From: Hyphococcus formosus
GTDB taxonomy: Bacteria > Pseudomonadota > Alphaproteobacteria > Caulobacterales > Parvularculaceae
NCBI RefSeq assembly: GCF_046736345.1
Contig: NZ_CP157210.1
Location: 3,038,001-3,102,000, forward strand
Direction of reading: 5' to 3'
DNA length: 64,000 nucleotides
Position numbers and translations under genes: made by a program. Below are positions 17,774 to 26,560 of the stretch, in pieces. Positions within the stretch are counted from its first letter, which is position 1; every line of letters begins with the position of its first letter. Under the pieces are notes generated by a model. The model was not told the DNA's origin. It ran no database searches and was given only the letters and a program-made list of their open reading frames with translations.

Positions 17774-18141
17774 TTTTTATCTCCCTGCTCGGCGAGAGGC
17801 CATTCGTCATGCGTCGGTATGAATCTCTGAATTGGAAAGACATATTTAGGTTGAGGATCTTCATACATCTCAATGGTGGCGGCAGCCTCAGCGAGGGCCA
17901 GACACAGATCGAGTAACGCTCTGTCAGGACCTACAATTTCGTGGAGTGAATACTGGCTCAGATATTCAAGCGCGGCGGGGCCGCGAGCCAACATCGTGTC
18001 ATAAAACTGCTTGCTTTCCTCTAATGTCGCAGACCAACGTTTTTCATTTCGCCCTAATTCTGTTGGTCGCGCCCAATCGATGAAAGGGGTGAGGTCCTTA
18101 AAGTCTTCGGGAAGTTCAGAGGTCACGACGGTGCGCTCCAT
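17770..18141 (-). CDS. Unknown Rieske-oxygenase-associated small protein (copy 2)
   Basis: 123 aa, not recognised, homologous to 7941-8315 and 24788-25135. It carries the shared segments FIDWARPTELGRNEKRWSAT, FYD-x-ML and an Ala/Glu-rich AEAAATIEMY, then RFIPTH. Here it precedes the oxygenase alpha gene, while the other two copies follow theirs. It overlaps the alpha-subunit start by 4 bp. It is the first gene of a leftward operon facing the racemase/AraC pair. Confidence 0.85.
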   Translation of the reverse strand: MERTVVTSELPEDFKDLTPFIDWARPTELGRNEKRWSATLEESKQFYDTMLARGPAALEYLSQYSLHEIVGPDRALLDLCLALAEAAATIEMYEDPQPKYVFPIQRFIPTHDEWPLAEQGDKK

Positions 18142-18302
18142 TTTTATCTTGATGTTAAAAATGATGCGGTGGCGATCACATTGCAGCTATCCGGTCGGTG
18201 CAAGATATGGCCCATCAGCGCGACAATGGGGGCTATAAAATCCCCTCGAAGAAAAGGTAAAAGAAGATCTCTTAATGCGCGCAAAGCTTAACAACAGCGC
18301 GC

Positions 18303-18344
18303 CCAATACCCTAAAGGTCTGATGCTTTCGTGTTTGGGTATTGG
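18303..18344. repeat. Long-spaced inverted repeat in a divergent promoter region
   Basis: CCAATACCC (18303-18311) and GGGTATTGG (18336-18344) are perfect 9-bp arms with a 24-bp spacer. They lie in the 296-bp gap between the leftward oxygenase operon and the rightward racemase/AraC genes. The spacing fits a looped or dimer-of-dimers operator better than a terminator. No gene is supported in 18142-18437. Confidence 0.45.
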
Positions 18345-18437
18345 ACAACCTGCCGCAGAGTGCGCATTTTTTGCAAGGTTACTGACGTGAAGCGGTTGGT
18401 GGTTTTGCGCGGTCTGTAAGTCAACGGATATTGATGG

Positions 18438-19217
18438 GTGGCCAAATTGGGTATCAAAATAAAAATGATTGTCCCCGTACCGGTTCCCAAGGACGCATTA
18501 GATGCATTTGCTAGCCAAATTCCGGCGGAGATTATTTCATCTGATACAAAGATTGATTTTGTCTGCGCTGCAAAGGGAGGGGCTACATTAGACTCCATTT
18601 ACGAAGGGGTTATTGCAGATGCTTTTTGCTTAGAAGCGGGCGCGCGCTCAGAAGACGAAGGGTATGACGCTGTTTGCGTTAACTCAATGAGTGATTCTGG
18701 GGTGGCAGCGCTTCGTTCGCGACTTTCTATTCCTGTGGTGGGGACGGCTCAGGCAACATACCATTTAGCAAGTCAGCTCGGAAAGAAGTTTTCTATACTG
18801 AGTATGTGGGATAGATGGCAGTGGCTTTATGAAAAAGTCCTTCAAGAGCAAGGGTTACTTGATCGATTGGCATCTATCCGGTCAATAGGGGTCAGGCCCG
18901 ATACAGCAGCACTGCTGGCCGGAAAAGAAGATAGTGTTTTTCCAGAGCTGTTGAGGGCGGCGGAGTTGGCCGTGGAGGTGGATGGTGCAGACCTGCTGGT
19001 ATTAGGATCAACGACAATGCATCAATCCCATACTTTTCTGTCCGAAAACCTATCCGTACCGGTCTTAAATCCGGGATTGGTGGGATTTGCAACTTGTACC
19101 ATGTTGATTAATCTTAATGCTGCGCACAGTAAACGCAGTTTCATACCCCCAGAGCGAGTAATCGACGACATATTTGCAACTCGTATGTGTGGGATGAGGC
19201 GTGAAGAGAAAATTTAG
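18438..19217 (+). CDS. Asp/Glu/hydantoin racemase-fold protein with both catalytic Cys positions changed
   Basis: About 259 aa of the Asp/Glu/hydantoin racemase superfamily. The segments DAVCVNSMSDSGV, IPVVGTAQATYHLASQLGKKFSIL and LLVLGSTTMHQ...VPVLNPGLVG align well with the two-lobe fold. By eye, the first catalytic Cys (usually CFxDPG) is Ser in NSMSDSG, and the second (usually GCxxM) is Ser in GSTTM. A classical two-cysteine racemisation is therefore doubtful. The GTG at 18438 is one start option; an ATG at 18465 is another. Next gene starts at the following base. Role in the pathway unknown. Confidence 0.75.
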   Translation: MAKLGIKIKMIVPVPVPKDALDAFASQIPAEIISSDTKIDFVCAAKGGATLDSIYEGVIADAFCLEAGARSEDEGYDAVCVNSMSDSGVAALRSRLSIPVVGTAQATYHLASQLGKKFSILSMWDRWQWLYEKVLQEQGLLDRLASIRSIGVRPDTAALLAGKEDSVFPELLRAAELAVEVDGADLLVLGSTTMHQSHTFLSENLSVPVLNPGLVGFATCTMLINLNAAHSKRSFIPPERVIDDIFATRMCGMRREEKI

Positions 19218-20246
19218 ATGTTAATGCAGGCTCAAGATCATCAACAATGGGATGGAACAGGCCTTCCGCTTTCGTCTATGGCGCGGATGACTAGTCAGGA
19301 TATTGATGAAGTTCATAGCCATATGAGCCAGATGTTTTGCCCTCATGAACTGCATATAACAGGTGGATGCCCGCCTATTGAATTTAGACATAATCAAGCG
19401 TCTTTGAATTCGGTCACATTCAATGCTACGGATTATGGCCATCCTTATGGTAACGTAGTAGTCAGCATACCGCCAATGGATAATTTGTATTTGGTGCAGA
19501 TAGCATTGAGCGGAAAGGCGGAAATAACACAGGGAAAATCTACATTTGCGTTAAGTCCGGGCGAGATGTGTGTGCTTGACCCTGAAGAAAGAGTCAAGCA
19601 AGTATTTTGTGAAGGCTACAAACATTTTACAGTCAAAATGTCCAAAGAAGGGCTAGAGTCTGTGTTAATGCAAGAGCTTGGGTTCCGTCCTCGTGATCTG
19701 CATTTTTCTCCCGCACCTGTGCGATTTGAGGGGCATGCGGTTGCGTTTGCTCAAATGGTTCGTACGGTTTGCGACGATTTGAATAATGGTTCGTCCGCGT
19801 TTGGACACTCGCGGGCGTCGAAAAGTGTCGAGCAAATTTTACAACGGCTTCTTCTTGCAGCCGTTCCACACAACCATAGTGATCTTTTTGATGCTCCGGC
19901 GTCTGTCGCTGCGCCGTACTATGTTCGCCGTGTCGAAGAATTTATTACGCACCGTCTTGGCGATCCCATTACAATGGATGAATTGGTCTCTGTTTCTGGC
20001 GTGTCTGCGCGATCATTACACGCAGGATTCCGAAGGTTTCGAGACACAACCCCTATGAATTATTTAAAGAACCGCCGATTGCTTCTTGCACATCGTAGAT
20101 TGCTAAATGGTGCAGATTCTGGCGCGACGGTTACGGACGTGGCGTTGGCTTGCGGCTTTACACACCTCTCGAAATTTGCGCGTGATTACCACGAACGATT
20201 TGGAGAGCGGCCGTCGGAAACACTTAAGAAGATAGGTCAGGTTTGA
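19218..20246 (+). CDS. AraC-family transcriptional regulator (copy 2)
   Basis: 342 aa, the same length as copy 1 at 1211-2239 and clearly paralogous across its whole length. The HTH segments SARSLHAGFRRFRDTTPM and CGFTHLSKFARDY are nearly identical to copy 1, so both probably read the same or very similar DNA. ATG 19218 directly follows the racemase-like stop. It is upstream of the TonB receptor and oxygenase copy 3, which are plausible targets. Confidence 0.9.
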   Translation: MLMQAQDHQQWDGTGLPLSSMARMTSQDIDEVHSHMSQMFCPHELHITGGCPPIEFRHNQASLNSVTFNATDYGHPYGNVVVSIPPMDNLYLVQIALSGKAEITQGKSTFALSPGEMCVLDPEERVKQVFCEGYKHFTVKMSKEGLESVLMQELGFRPRDLHFSPAPVRFEGHAVAFAQMVRTVCDDLNNGSSAFGHSRASKSVEQILQRLLLAAVPHNHSDLFDAPASVAAPYYVRRVEEFITHRLGDPITMDELVSVSGVSARSLHAGFRRFRDTTPMNYLKNRRLLLAHRRLLNGADSGATVTDVALACGFTHLSKFARDYHERFGERPSETLKKIGQV

Positions 20247-20373
20247 CGGCTGAATATGTCAGCGAATATTTTTTTACTTATTCTCACCTGATAAAAATCA
20301 TAATCGCGTGCGGAAATTCGTGGCATGAGCCGCGTCAAAGTAAATAGAACAGCACTGTGGTGTTTCATTCAGC

Positions 20374-20387
20374 ACTAGCGGGCTAGT
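20374..20387. promoter_or_regulatory. Palindrome ACTAGC-GG-GCTAGT upstream of the TonB receptor
   Basis: A 14-bp palindrome with perfect 6-bp arms, about 145 bp upstream of the receptor ATG at 20531, in a 284-bp gap that holds no gene. It may be an operator. No known regulator consensus is recognised. Confidence 0.35.
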
Positions 20388-20530
20388 TGGTTTTCTCAGA
20401 ATGGCAAAACATCGCCTTGTACAGAAGGGGCGGGCTCTTTGCACCCGAACAGATCGTCCTACTGACAATTCGCTTTCTTTTATAGAAACAGGTCAATTGG
20501 AAAAGGGTGTTTGGATTTACGGAGAAAACG

Positions 20531-22948
20531 ATGACTATTGAGGGCAATAAAACTAAAAATGAGGATTTCTCCCGTGCTGATGTTGTATTGCGGCGTTGGC
20601 GCGGTGGCCTACTACTAGGTGCTTGCGTGTCTTGTTTCATGTTGCCGACGACGAGTGCCGTCGCGCAAGAAAAGGCCAATGCAGAGCAATCAAATGCTGG
20701 GATTGAAGTGATTACCGTTACGGCACGCCGACGCGCGGAATCATTGCAGGACACACCGATCTCAATGTCAGCGGTCACCTCAACAGGCCTTGAGGATCGC
20801 GGTATCGATACGGTAACAGAGATTGGAGATTTTACCCCGAATGTTAAATTTAATAGTTCGGTACCTGTCTCAGCAAGTAACGCAACGGCTGCGATCTATA
20901 TTCGTGGGATTGGCCAAAATGACTATCAGCTATCTGCCGATCCAGGCGTAGGACTTTATTTGGATGGGGTTTATATTTCGCGGGGTGTTGGCAATGTGCT
21001 TGACGTTCTGGATGTTGAGCGGATTGAGATTTTGCGGGGGCCGCAGGGTACACTTTTCGGGCGAAATACAATTGGTGGTGCGGTTAGTGTTGTAACGAAA
21101 AAACCTCATGAAGAACTCAGTGGAAATTTATCCCTTACTACGGGGCGGTTTGATCGGTTTCAGGCAAAGGGATCTGTTAATCTTCCGATAGCTGACGGTG
21201 TGTATGCCAGTCTCGCGGGCTTTTATCACACCAGAGACGGGTATGTTGAAGGTGTTGTTACCGATGCGCCGGGCTTGGGTGATACAGATCAGCTGGCAGG
21301 TCGATTCGCTCTTCGTCTCGAACCATCGTCGGATCTGACAATTGATATTTCTGCAGACGGCTCTCGTTCGCGCGAAAACTCCGCGCCGGTCGTCGCGCTT
21401 GACATTAATGAAAATGCTCCCGCTGCGCAGGTATGGAACGGAGTATATTCCGGAGCGCCAGCGATATGTACTGATCTTTCAAATGCATCACGTTTATCAG
21501 ATCAGCGATGCTTCAATAGTCAATGGGCGCTCGCGCCATATCAGCATGGCGGCACATTCACTGCAATTTCAGATGCATTTACGAACGGTAACCCCGAGCC
21601 TTATCGTTCCGGTTCAGACGTAAATATTTGGGGCATTTCAGGCACGGTCAATTGGCAGGCGACGGATAGGTTGTCGATAAAGTCGATAACCGCATATCGC
21701 AAAGTTACAGGCTTTTGGACGCGAGATTCCGACCACAGCCCCGCCAGCATTGTTCAAACCAACAGTGATTGGACGCAGGACCAGTTTTCGCAAGAAATAC
21801 AATTTTTAGGTGATCTGCTTGATGGACGGATTAATTGGGTCGTTGGCGGATACTATTCCAATGAAAGCGGTAATCATAAAGACCTTGTCAATATCGTTGA
21901 TGCCATTTTTCTAAGTGGCGCTGTTTTAGAGGGTGAAAGTCTTGCGTTTTTTGCACAAAGCACGGCTGAGATTCTTCCCAACCTGAATTTGACCGCCGGT
22001 GTGCGCTGGACGCAAGACGAAAAAACTTTCGATAATGCCAATCAGTATGTTGTTGAAGCTGGATTCCTTACTGGCGCGCCGTTTAACCCCGACGGGTCTG
22101 GGCTACAGAATGGTGATCCATTAATGGGGCCATTGGGACAGGCTACAACCATCAAAGACGAAGCCTGGACACCAATGGTAAGTCTATCCTATCGGTTTAG
22201 CCCAGAGGTAATGACCTATGTGTCGTATTCGCAAGGGTTTAAAGGGGGCGGTTTCACGCAAAGGGTCTTTCCTCCTTTCGCCTTTATTCCATCATTTTCT
22301 CCGGAAACCAGCACGACCTATGAATTCGGTTTTAAATCTGACCTATTAGACCGGCGGGTACGGATTAATGGCGCGGTATTCCAAAATGATTATGATAATC
22401 TTCAGATTACGGTGAACGATCCCACCTTGGGTTTTGCGCCAATTATTCAAAATGCAGCGAAGGCGCAAATCAGAGGGTTTGAGCTGGAAATGCAATCGCG
22501 CCCTATAGGTGAGTTATCTATAGAGGCCGGACTAGGTTATCTTGATGCTAAATATAAGAGCGTTGATATTCGGGCGTTAAGCGCCGGTGTTACAACGGAC
22601 ACGAAATTGCAAAATGCACCCGAGTGGACATTGAGTGCGAGCGCTTCGTACTCGATTGAAGCCCCTAGTTTAGGTGTTTTTCGGCCTCGGGTAGATTGGT
22701 CATATCGTTCTCGCGTTTACAATGATGCGGTCAACACGCCTTTGTTGGTGCAAGACGGTTATCATCTTCTCAATGCTTCAATCGCGTTCGAAGCAGACGA
22801 TAGCGATTGGGGTTTGTCACTGGGCGTGAAAAACCTGACTAAGGAAGTGTATTTGGGGTCAGGTTACATTGATGACTTCGGCGGATTGGTCGAGGGGGTC
22901 TATGGCAGACCGCGCGAATGGTATCTAACTGCGAAATATTCTTTCTAA
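20531..22948 (+). CDS. TonB-dependent outer-membrane receptor (catabolic block)
   Basis: 805 aa. An extended N-terminus is followed by a hydrophobic signal segment (about 26-44) ending SAVAQ, and a TonB-box-like IEVITVTARRR. The plug domain contains DGVYISRG and EILRGPQGTLFGRNTIGGA; the barrel ends in the outer-membrane pattern ...WYLTAKYSF with terminal Phe. ATG 20531 has GGAG six bases upstream; a GTG at 20507 is less likely. Its place between an AraC regulator and the oxygenase copy 3 genes suggests uptake of the pathway substrate rather than a siderophore, which is inference. Confidence 0.92.
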   Translation: MTIEGNKTKNEDFSRADVVLRRWRGGLLLGACVSCFMLPTTSAVAQEKANAEQSNAGIEVITVTARRRAESLQDTPISMSAVTSTGLEDRGIDTVTEIGDFTPNVKFNSSVPVSASNATAAIYIRGIGQNDYQLSADPGVGLYLDGVYISRGVGNVLDVLDVERIEILRGPQGTLFGRNTIGGAVSVVTKKPHEELSGNLSLTTGRFDRFQAKGSVNLPIADGVYASLAGFYHTRDGYVEGVVTDAPGLGDTDQLAGRFALRLEPSSDLTIDISADGSRSRENSAPVVALDINENAPAAQVWNGVYSGAPAICTDLSNASRLSDQRCFNSQWALAPYQHGGTFTAISDAFTNGNPEPYRSGSDVNIWGISGTVNWQATDRLSIKSITAYRKVTGFWTRDSDHSPASIVQTNSDWTQDQFSQEIQFLGDLLDGRINWVVGGYYSNESGNHKDLVNIVDAIFLSGAVLEGESLAFFAQSTAEILPNLNLTAGVRWTQDEKTFDNANQYVVEAGFLTGAPFNPDGSGLQNGDPLMGPLGQATTIKDEAWTPMVSLSYRFSPEVMTYVSYSQGFKGGGFTQRVFPPFAFIPSFSPETSTTYEFGFKSDLLDRRVRINGAVFQNDYDNLQITVNDPTLGFAPIIQNAAKAQIRGFELEMQSRPIGELSIEAGLGYLDAKYKSVDIRALSAGVTTDTKLQNAPEWTLSASASYSIEAPSLGVFRPRVDWSYRSRVYNDAVNTPLLVQDGYHLLNASIAFEADDSDWGLSLGVKNLTKEVYLGSGYIDDFGGLVEGVYGRPREWYLTAKYSF

Positions 22949-23007
22949 GGATCTTATTTCTCGTAGCGAAGTGATGAGCTTCGAAACGCAATTATAGATG
23001 GCACGTG

Positions 23008-23493
23008 ATGTCGAGTTTATCTATCGAAAATCGTATTCAGCGTCTTGAGGCTTTGCGGTCAATTGACGATCTGATTGTTAATCTGAGCAGGGCTTTTGAT
23101 GCTGGTCCCTCGGCGTCCGCGCTACTGCCTCTTTTTTCTGATAATGCTGTTTTTATAATTGATCAGTATGGAACTCTAAGCGGTGCCATGAACATTGCCA
23201 ACGGAGTCGCGGGAAATGCTGAGGCGGGCTTTCGCTGGACATTGCACTACTTGGCTTCCCCTAGGGTGGAGCTCGATGATGGCTACGCATCTGCTAGCGT
23301 TGAGTTCTACCTTTGGGAAGTGGCGACGTCGGCGAGCGAGAAAGCATATTGGATTGGTGGGCGTTATGTAGCGAAAATCGAGTCCGATAGTAATGGAGTA
23401 TGGCGTTTTATACGCCTTGAGCTCATTGCAGACTTAATTTCTCATTATCCGGATGGTTGGCGCGAAAAGCCAACCAATTTGGATGATGCATAA
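23008..23493 (+). CDS. SnoaL/NTF2-fold protein (copy 2)
   Basis: About 161 aa, paralogous to 8315-8830: both share RIQRLEALRSIDDLIV-like N-termini, LFSDNAVF, TLHYLASPRVELD and a Trp/Tyr-rich middle. Like the first copy it sits beside a Rieske alpha subunit, here directly upstream of copy 3, and may be its beta-like partner. ATG 23008 is preferred to the GTG at 23005. Confidence 0.8.
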   Translation: MSSLSIENRIQRLEALRSIDDLIVNLSRAFDAGPSASALLPLFSDNAVFIIDQYGTLSGAMNIANGVAGNAEAGFRWTLHYLASPRVELDDGYASASVEFYLWEVATSASEKAYWIGGRYVAKIESDSNGVWRFIRLELIADLISHYPDGWREKPTNLDDA

Positions 23494-23521
23494 AACGTAC
23501 ACAGAGTTAAGAGAGGAAACT

Positions 23522-24775
23522 ATGAGTAATTCTGAGGCGGGAATGCGCCGGAAGGGTGCGGATAAATTTAGCCATCTTGGTCGATCGGTTGAGGCAATTC
23601 GTTCTGAATTGGGCGTAGCCCCTGTTTCGGTAGAGGCAATAAAAAATCCGGATATTTATGATATAGAGCGCGAAAAAATATTCGCAAAGTGCTGGCTCAA
23701 AGTTGCCACAGATTGGGAAATTCCAGAGAAGGGTGACTACAAGGTAAAAGAGTTAGACGTTGCTGATACGTCGGTACTAATTGTGCGCGGAAAAGATGGA
23801 AAGGTGCGAGCGTTCCATAATGTATGTACACATCGCGGAAATAAGGTAGTTCCAACTGAAGATTTCGAAACATTTGGAAATGCTCGAGCCGATGTACTGT
23901 CGTGCAGGTTTCATGGGTGGGTTTTTGGAACGGATGGTACCTTGCGCTCTGTGCCATTAGAGGACCATTTCGGATCTCTTGATAAATCCTGTTTGGGGTT
24001 GAAAGAAATTTCTTGTGATACTTGGCAAGGGTTTATCTATATCAATCTTGCCGGCAAACCAGAACAATCGCTCGAAGAGTTTCTGGGGGATTTTGGGAAG
24101 CTTTTTGCCGGATATCCTTATCATGAAGCTACGACTTCATTTCGGTACTCAACGATTCTTGAGTGTAATTGGAAAGTCGCGCTGTATGCTTTTTCCGAAG
24201 GATACCACGTGCCTACTATTCACGCAGGTTCGTTGCCTGGGTTTCGCGGCATAGAGCACAGTGAATTTAAATTGATTGGTCCCCATGCGTCTTCGACTAT
24301 ATTTGGGTTAGGGATGGAAACGGCAGAATCGACGGCGAAGTTTGCCGGGTTGTTGCATAGCGATGAACATCATGGTCCGCGTCGCGACTTCCTCCCGCCC
24401 GGGATTAACCCGACTGACCGTAGTGATTTCCAATTTGAATTGCCGAATATTTTCCCAAATTTTATAATCCATCTTGCGTCTGGTTGTGGTTATCCAGGCA
24501 TGGCGTACTTCACCCACCAGTTTTGGCCTCTTGATCATGGAAGAACACTCTGGGAAGGGATCAATTATTTTAGACCAGCTCGAAATGCTGCGGAGCGGGT
24601 TGCACAACTTCATGTAAATGCGCTGCACCGAAATGCGTGGCTCGAAGATACCGCTACGATGGAGGATACATTTTCTGGAATATGTTCCGGTGCAATCAAT
24701 GAAATGCAGCTTATGGATCAGGAGTTTTTGATTCGACATGCAGCCCGAACCCATGAAAAATTTCTCAACGCCTAA
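23522..24775 (+). CDS. Rieske oxygenase, alpha subunit (copy 3, Tyr at the bridge position)
   Basis: 417 aa. Rieske ligands C102, H104, C128 and H131; iron ligands H229 and H234 in AFSEGYHVPTIH and a late Asp in LMDQEFLIRH. At the place of the conserved bridging Asp, codon TAT at 24185-24187 gives Y222 (NWKVALYAF). Ligands are otherwise intact, so the gene does not look decayed. ATG 23522 has GAGAGGAAA upstream. It lies between SnoaL copy 2 and small protein copy 3. It resembles copy 1 most closely, including the C-terminal WLEDTATMEDT segment. Confidence 0.92.
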   Translation: MSNSEAGMRRKGADKFSHLGRSVEAIRSELGVAPVSVEAIKNPDIYDIEREKIFAKCWLKVATDWEIPEKGDYKVKELDVADTSVLIVRGKDGKVRAFHNVCTHRGNKVVPTEDFETFGNARADVLSCRFHGWVFGTDGTLRSVPLEDHFGSLDKSCLGLKEISCDTWQGFIYINLAGKPEQSLEEFLGDFGKLFAGYPYHEATTSFRYSTILECNWKVALYAFSEGYHVPTIHAGSLPGFRGIEHSEFKLIGPHASSTIFGLGMETAESTAKFAGLLHSDEHHGPRRDFLPPGINPTDRSDFQFELPNIFPNFIIHLASGCGYPGMAYFTHQFWPLDHGRTLWEGINYFRPARNAAERVAQLHVNALHRNAWLEDTATMEDTFSGICSGAINEMQLMDQEFLIRHAARTHEKFLNA

Positions 24776-24787
24776 GGAGGTAGATTT

Positions 24788-25135
24788 ATGATAACCCTGC
24801 CAGGAAAGTTCAGCGATTTGGATGATCTTGTACAGAAATGGGCGAGACCTACTGAGCATCAGCGAAATGAAATTCGTTGGTCAGCATCAACGGAGGAGTT
24901 TGCAGAGTTTTACGATCGTGTATTGCCGCGGGTCGATTCAATTCTAGATGAGCTGACAAAATGCCAACTCAATAAACTGAGCGCATCAGAGGAGAACCTG
25001 TTCAACTTGGCGGCTGCATTCGCCGAGGCAGCACCGCATCATGAATTATACGGCGGAAGTTCAGTTGTTCCGCATAGCTTTTCGGCAAGACGCTTTGTTC
25101 CGGGACACGGTCACCAGCCGAGTCATCAAGTATAG
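24788..25135 (+). CDS. Unknown Rieske-oxygenase-associated small protein (copy 3)
   Basis: 115 aa, homologous to 7941-8315 and 17770-18141. It shares WARPTEHQRNEIRWSAS, FYDRVLPRVDSILDE, AEAAPHHELY and RFVPGH with them. It has a near-perfect AAGGAGG ribosome site at 24774-24780. It follows oxygenase copy 3 by 12 bp. Function unknown; last gene of the catabolic block in this window. Confidence 0.85.
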   Translation: MITLPGKFSDLDDLVQKWARPTEHQRNEIRWSASTEEFAEFYDRVLPRVDSILDELTKCQLNKLSASEENLFNLAAAFAEAAPHHELYGGSSVVPHSFSARRFVPGHGHQPSHQV

Positions 25136-25484
25136 AACGATGAATGCGTAGCATCGTGTGAATTATCCGGATAATGCATTGATACTTTCGTGTGGTATTA
25201 ATTGCTTATTATAGGGCGCTGAAAAATTGATCGCTTTGTTTTTCGGCTTAGGTCAAAGTGATGTGAGATATACAGATTAACACAATTTTCGATGAGGTTA
25301 TGGGATGTGACTGTTGGCTTGGTTCCGTGATTACTCTCCAAAATTGCATTTTGGATTGGGTTTTGCTTGCAGCAATACGGTTTCAGCGACATGAAAAAAA
25401 ATTTCCTGAAACTTGCGCGCGGAAAAATGCGCCTCATCCGGGCGGTCTCTTGCTAAACCTTTCTAACTTTTACCTCCCCCCTCC
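25136..25484. other. Gap between catabolic block and integrative module
   Basis: About 349 bp between the small protein stop and the stop of the leftward HTH gene. It is A/T-rich in its first half. I see no convincing gene, no terminator with a T-run and no direct repeat matching the integrase flank at 28680-28780. If the integrative module has a left end inside the window, it would be here. Confidence 0.4.
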
Positions 25485-26279
25485 CTATGTGGTCGGGATG
25501 GGAATGTCGCAGGCATTAAGTAAGGCAAGGCATCGCGCTTGGACGTTCTCTCGGTCATGATGTAGCGCGTCCATGATTTCTTGAATACGCTGCCCAGCAT
25601 TTCCGTTTGACGAAATGCTGTTTCCTCGTAAGGCGCTTAACGCATATTGCGCTGCCGTCATTGCGCCAGGGGATACGCTGAAATTCGCACCTCCCGGTTC
25701 GACAAAGCCTTCCTCGCAGGAAGATCCCTTAATTAGCCACGAGACCATGGCTTTGGTGATTCTTACATTGTGATCAGCCTCACTATGATCAACGAAATCG
25801 CTCGATGATCTTGCAAAATCATTCGTACGCTTTGTGTTTGTATAGTCAGTATTGTTAGTTACTGTTCGACCATGATTGGACCGATCTACAGGTCTGGGAG
25901 AGCCATGGTTAGGTTCAGCCTGAGCGATAGTGGGAGTGCTAAGGCCTGCTTTTTCATTCTTATGGAACGCTAATTTCTTCTCACCGGAAAGGAAGGATAA
26001 CAGCACTTCGAGGTTGACAGTGTAGTTGCAGCGATAGTTCCTTTCAGGACCGGCCCTTGTGCGTCTGATCAGACCAACGTCCTCCAACTCATGGAGGCAC
26101 CGTTTCAACGTGGCGACGGAGAAGCCGCAATCTGTTGCAAGAGTGGCCTGCGACAAAGTTTGCATTGGATGGCCAGAATGATCGCAAATATCAGCGAGGC
26201 GCGCCAGCGCGGCTTTGCCATGTGCGCTGAGCTCAGGAATGCGTGCGCACCATACCATTCCTTGGAGACGCCCACTCAC
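25485..26279 (-). CDS. Helix-turn-helix protein, replication-initiator-like
   Basis: 264 aa. An N-terminal winged HTH is seen at about 10-100 (AHGKAALARLADICD...TLKRCLHELEDVGLIRR); the rest is low in recognisable motifs, with a Ser/Thr/Asp-rich linker. Such proteins accompany integrase and AlpA genes in proteobacterial islands and resemble plasmid replication regulators. The GTG start at 26279 lies two bases after the AlpA stop; an ATG seven codons inside is an alternative. Confidence 0.65.
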   Translation of the reverse strand: MSGRLQGMVWCARIPELSAHGKAALARLADICDHSGHPMQTLSQATLATDCGFSVATLKRCLHELEDVGLIRRTRAGPERNYRCNYTVNLEVLLSFLSGEKKLAFHKNEKAGLSTPTIAQAEPNHGSPRPVDRSNHGRTVTNNTDYTNTKRTNDFARSSSDFVDHSEADHNVRITKAMVSWLIKGSSCEEGFVEPGGANFSVSPGAMTAAQYALSALRGNSISSNGNAGQRIQEIMDALHHDRENVQARCLALLNACDIPIPTT

Positions 26280-26281
26280 CG

Positions 26282-26491
26282 CTACTGACCGTTAGCGCTG
26301 AGCTGTTCAATCAAGGTCTCAATATCACTCGCGCGCCACGCGCTAATATTGGCCGATAGCCGAACCGGTGCCGGGAATTCGCCGGTTTTGACGCCAAGAT
26401 ACCATCGCGAGCGACTGACGGGGATAAGCTCAAGGACTTGTGGAAGCCTTAGAAATCCTTTGAGCGGTGGGCTGGTGTTCTCGATACTCAT
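26282..26491 (-). CDS. AlpA-family transcriptional regulator
   Basis: 69 aa. The segment FLRLPQVLELIPVSRSRWY is an AlpA/MerR-like HTH, followed by a GEFPAPVRL turn and a WRASDIETLIEQL helix, as in prophage and island excision regulators. The ATG at 26491 gives the typical length; the longer frame to 26548 is unlikely. Confidence 0.85.
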   Translation of the reverse strand: MSIENTSPPLKGFLRLPQVLELIPVSRSRWYLGVKTGEFPAPVRLSANISAWRASDIETLIEQLSANGQ

Positions 26492-26560
26492 TTTATTGAT
26501 CCGACATTGGCTGCGCCCCGGTGGGATGCGCTGAGACAATCGAATCAATAAATGGGTGGC

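Noticed and set aside
22949..23007. Short CGAAG/CTTCG hairpin after the catabolic TonB receptor as a terminator
   Set aside because: Only five base pairs and no T-run.
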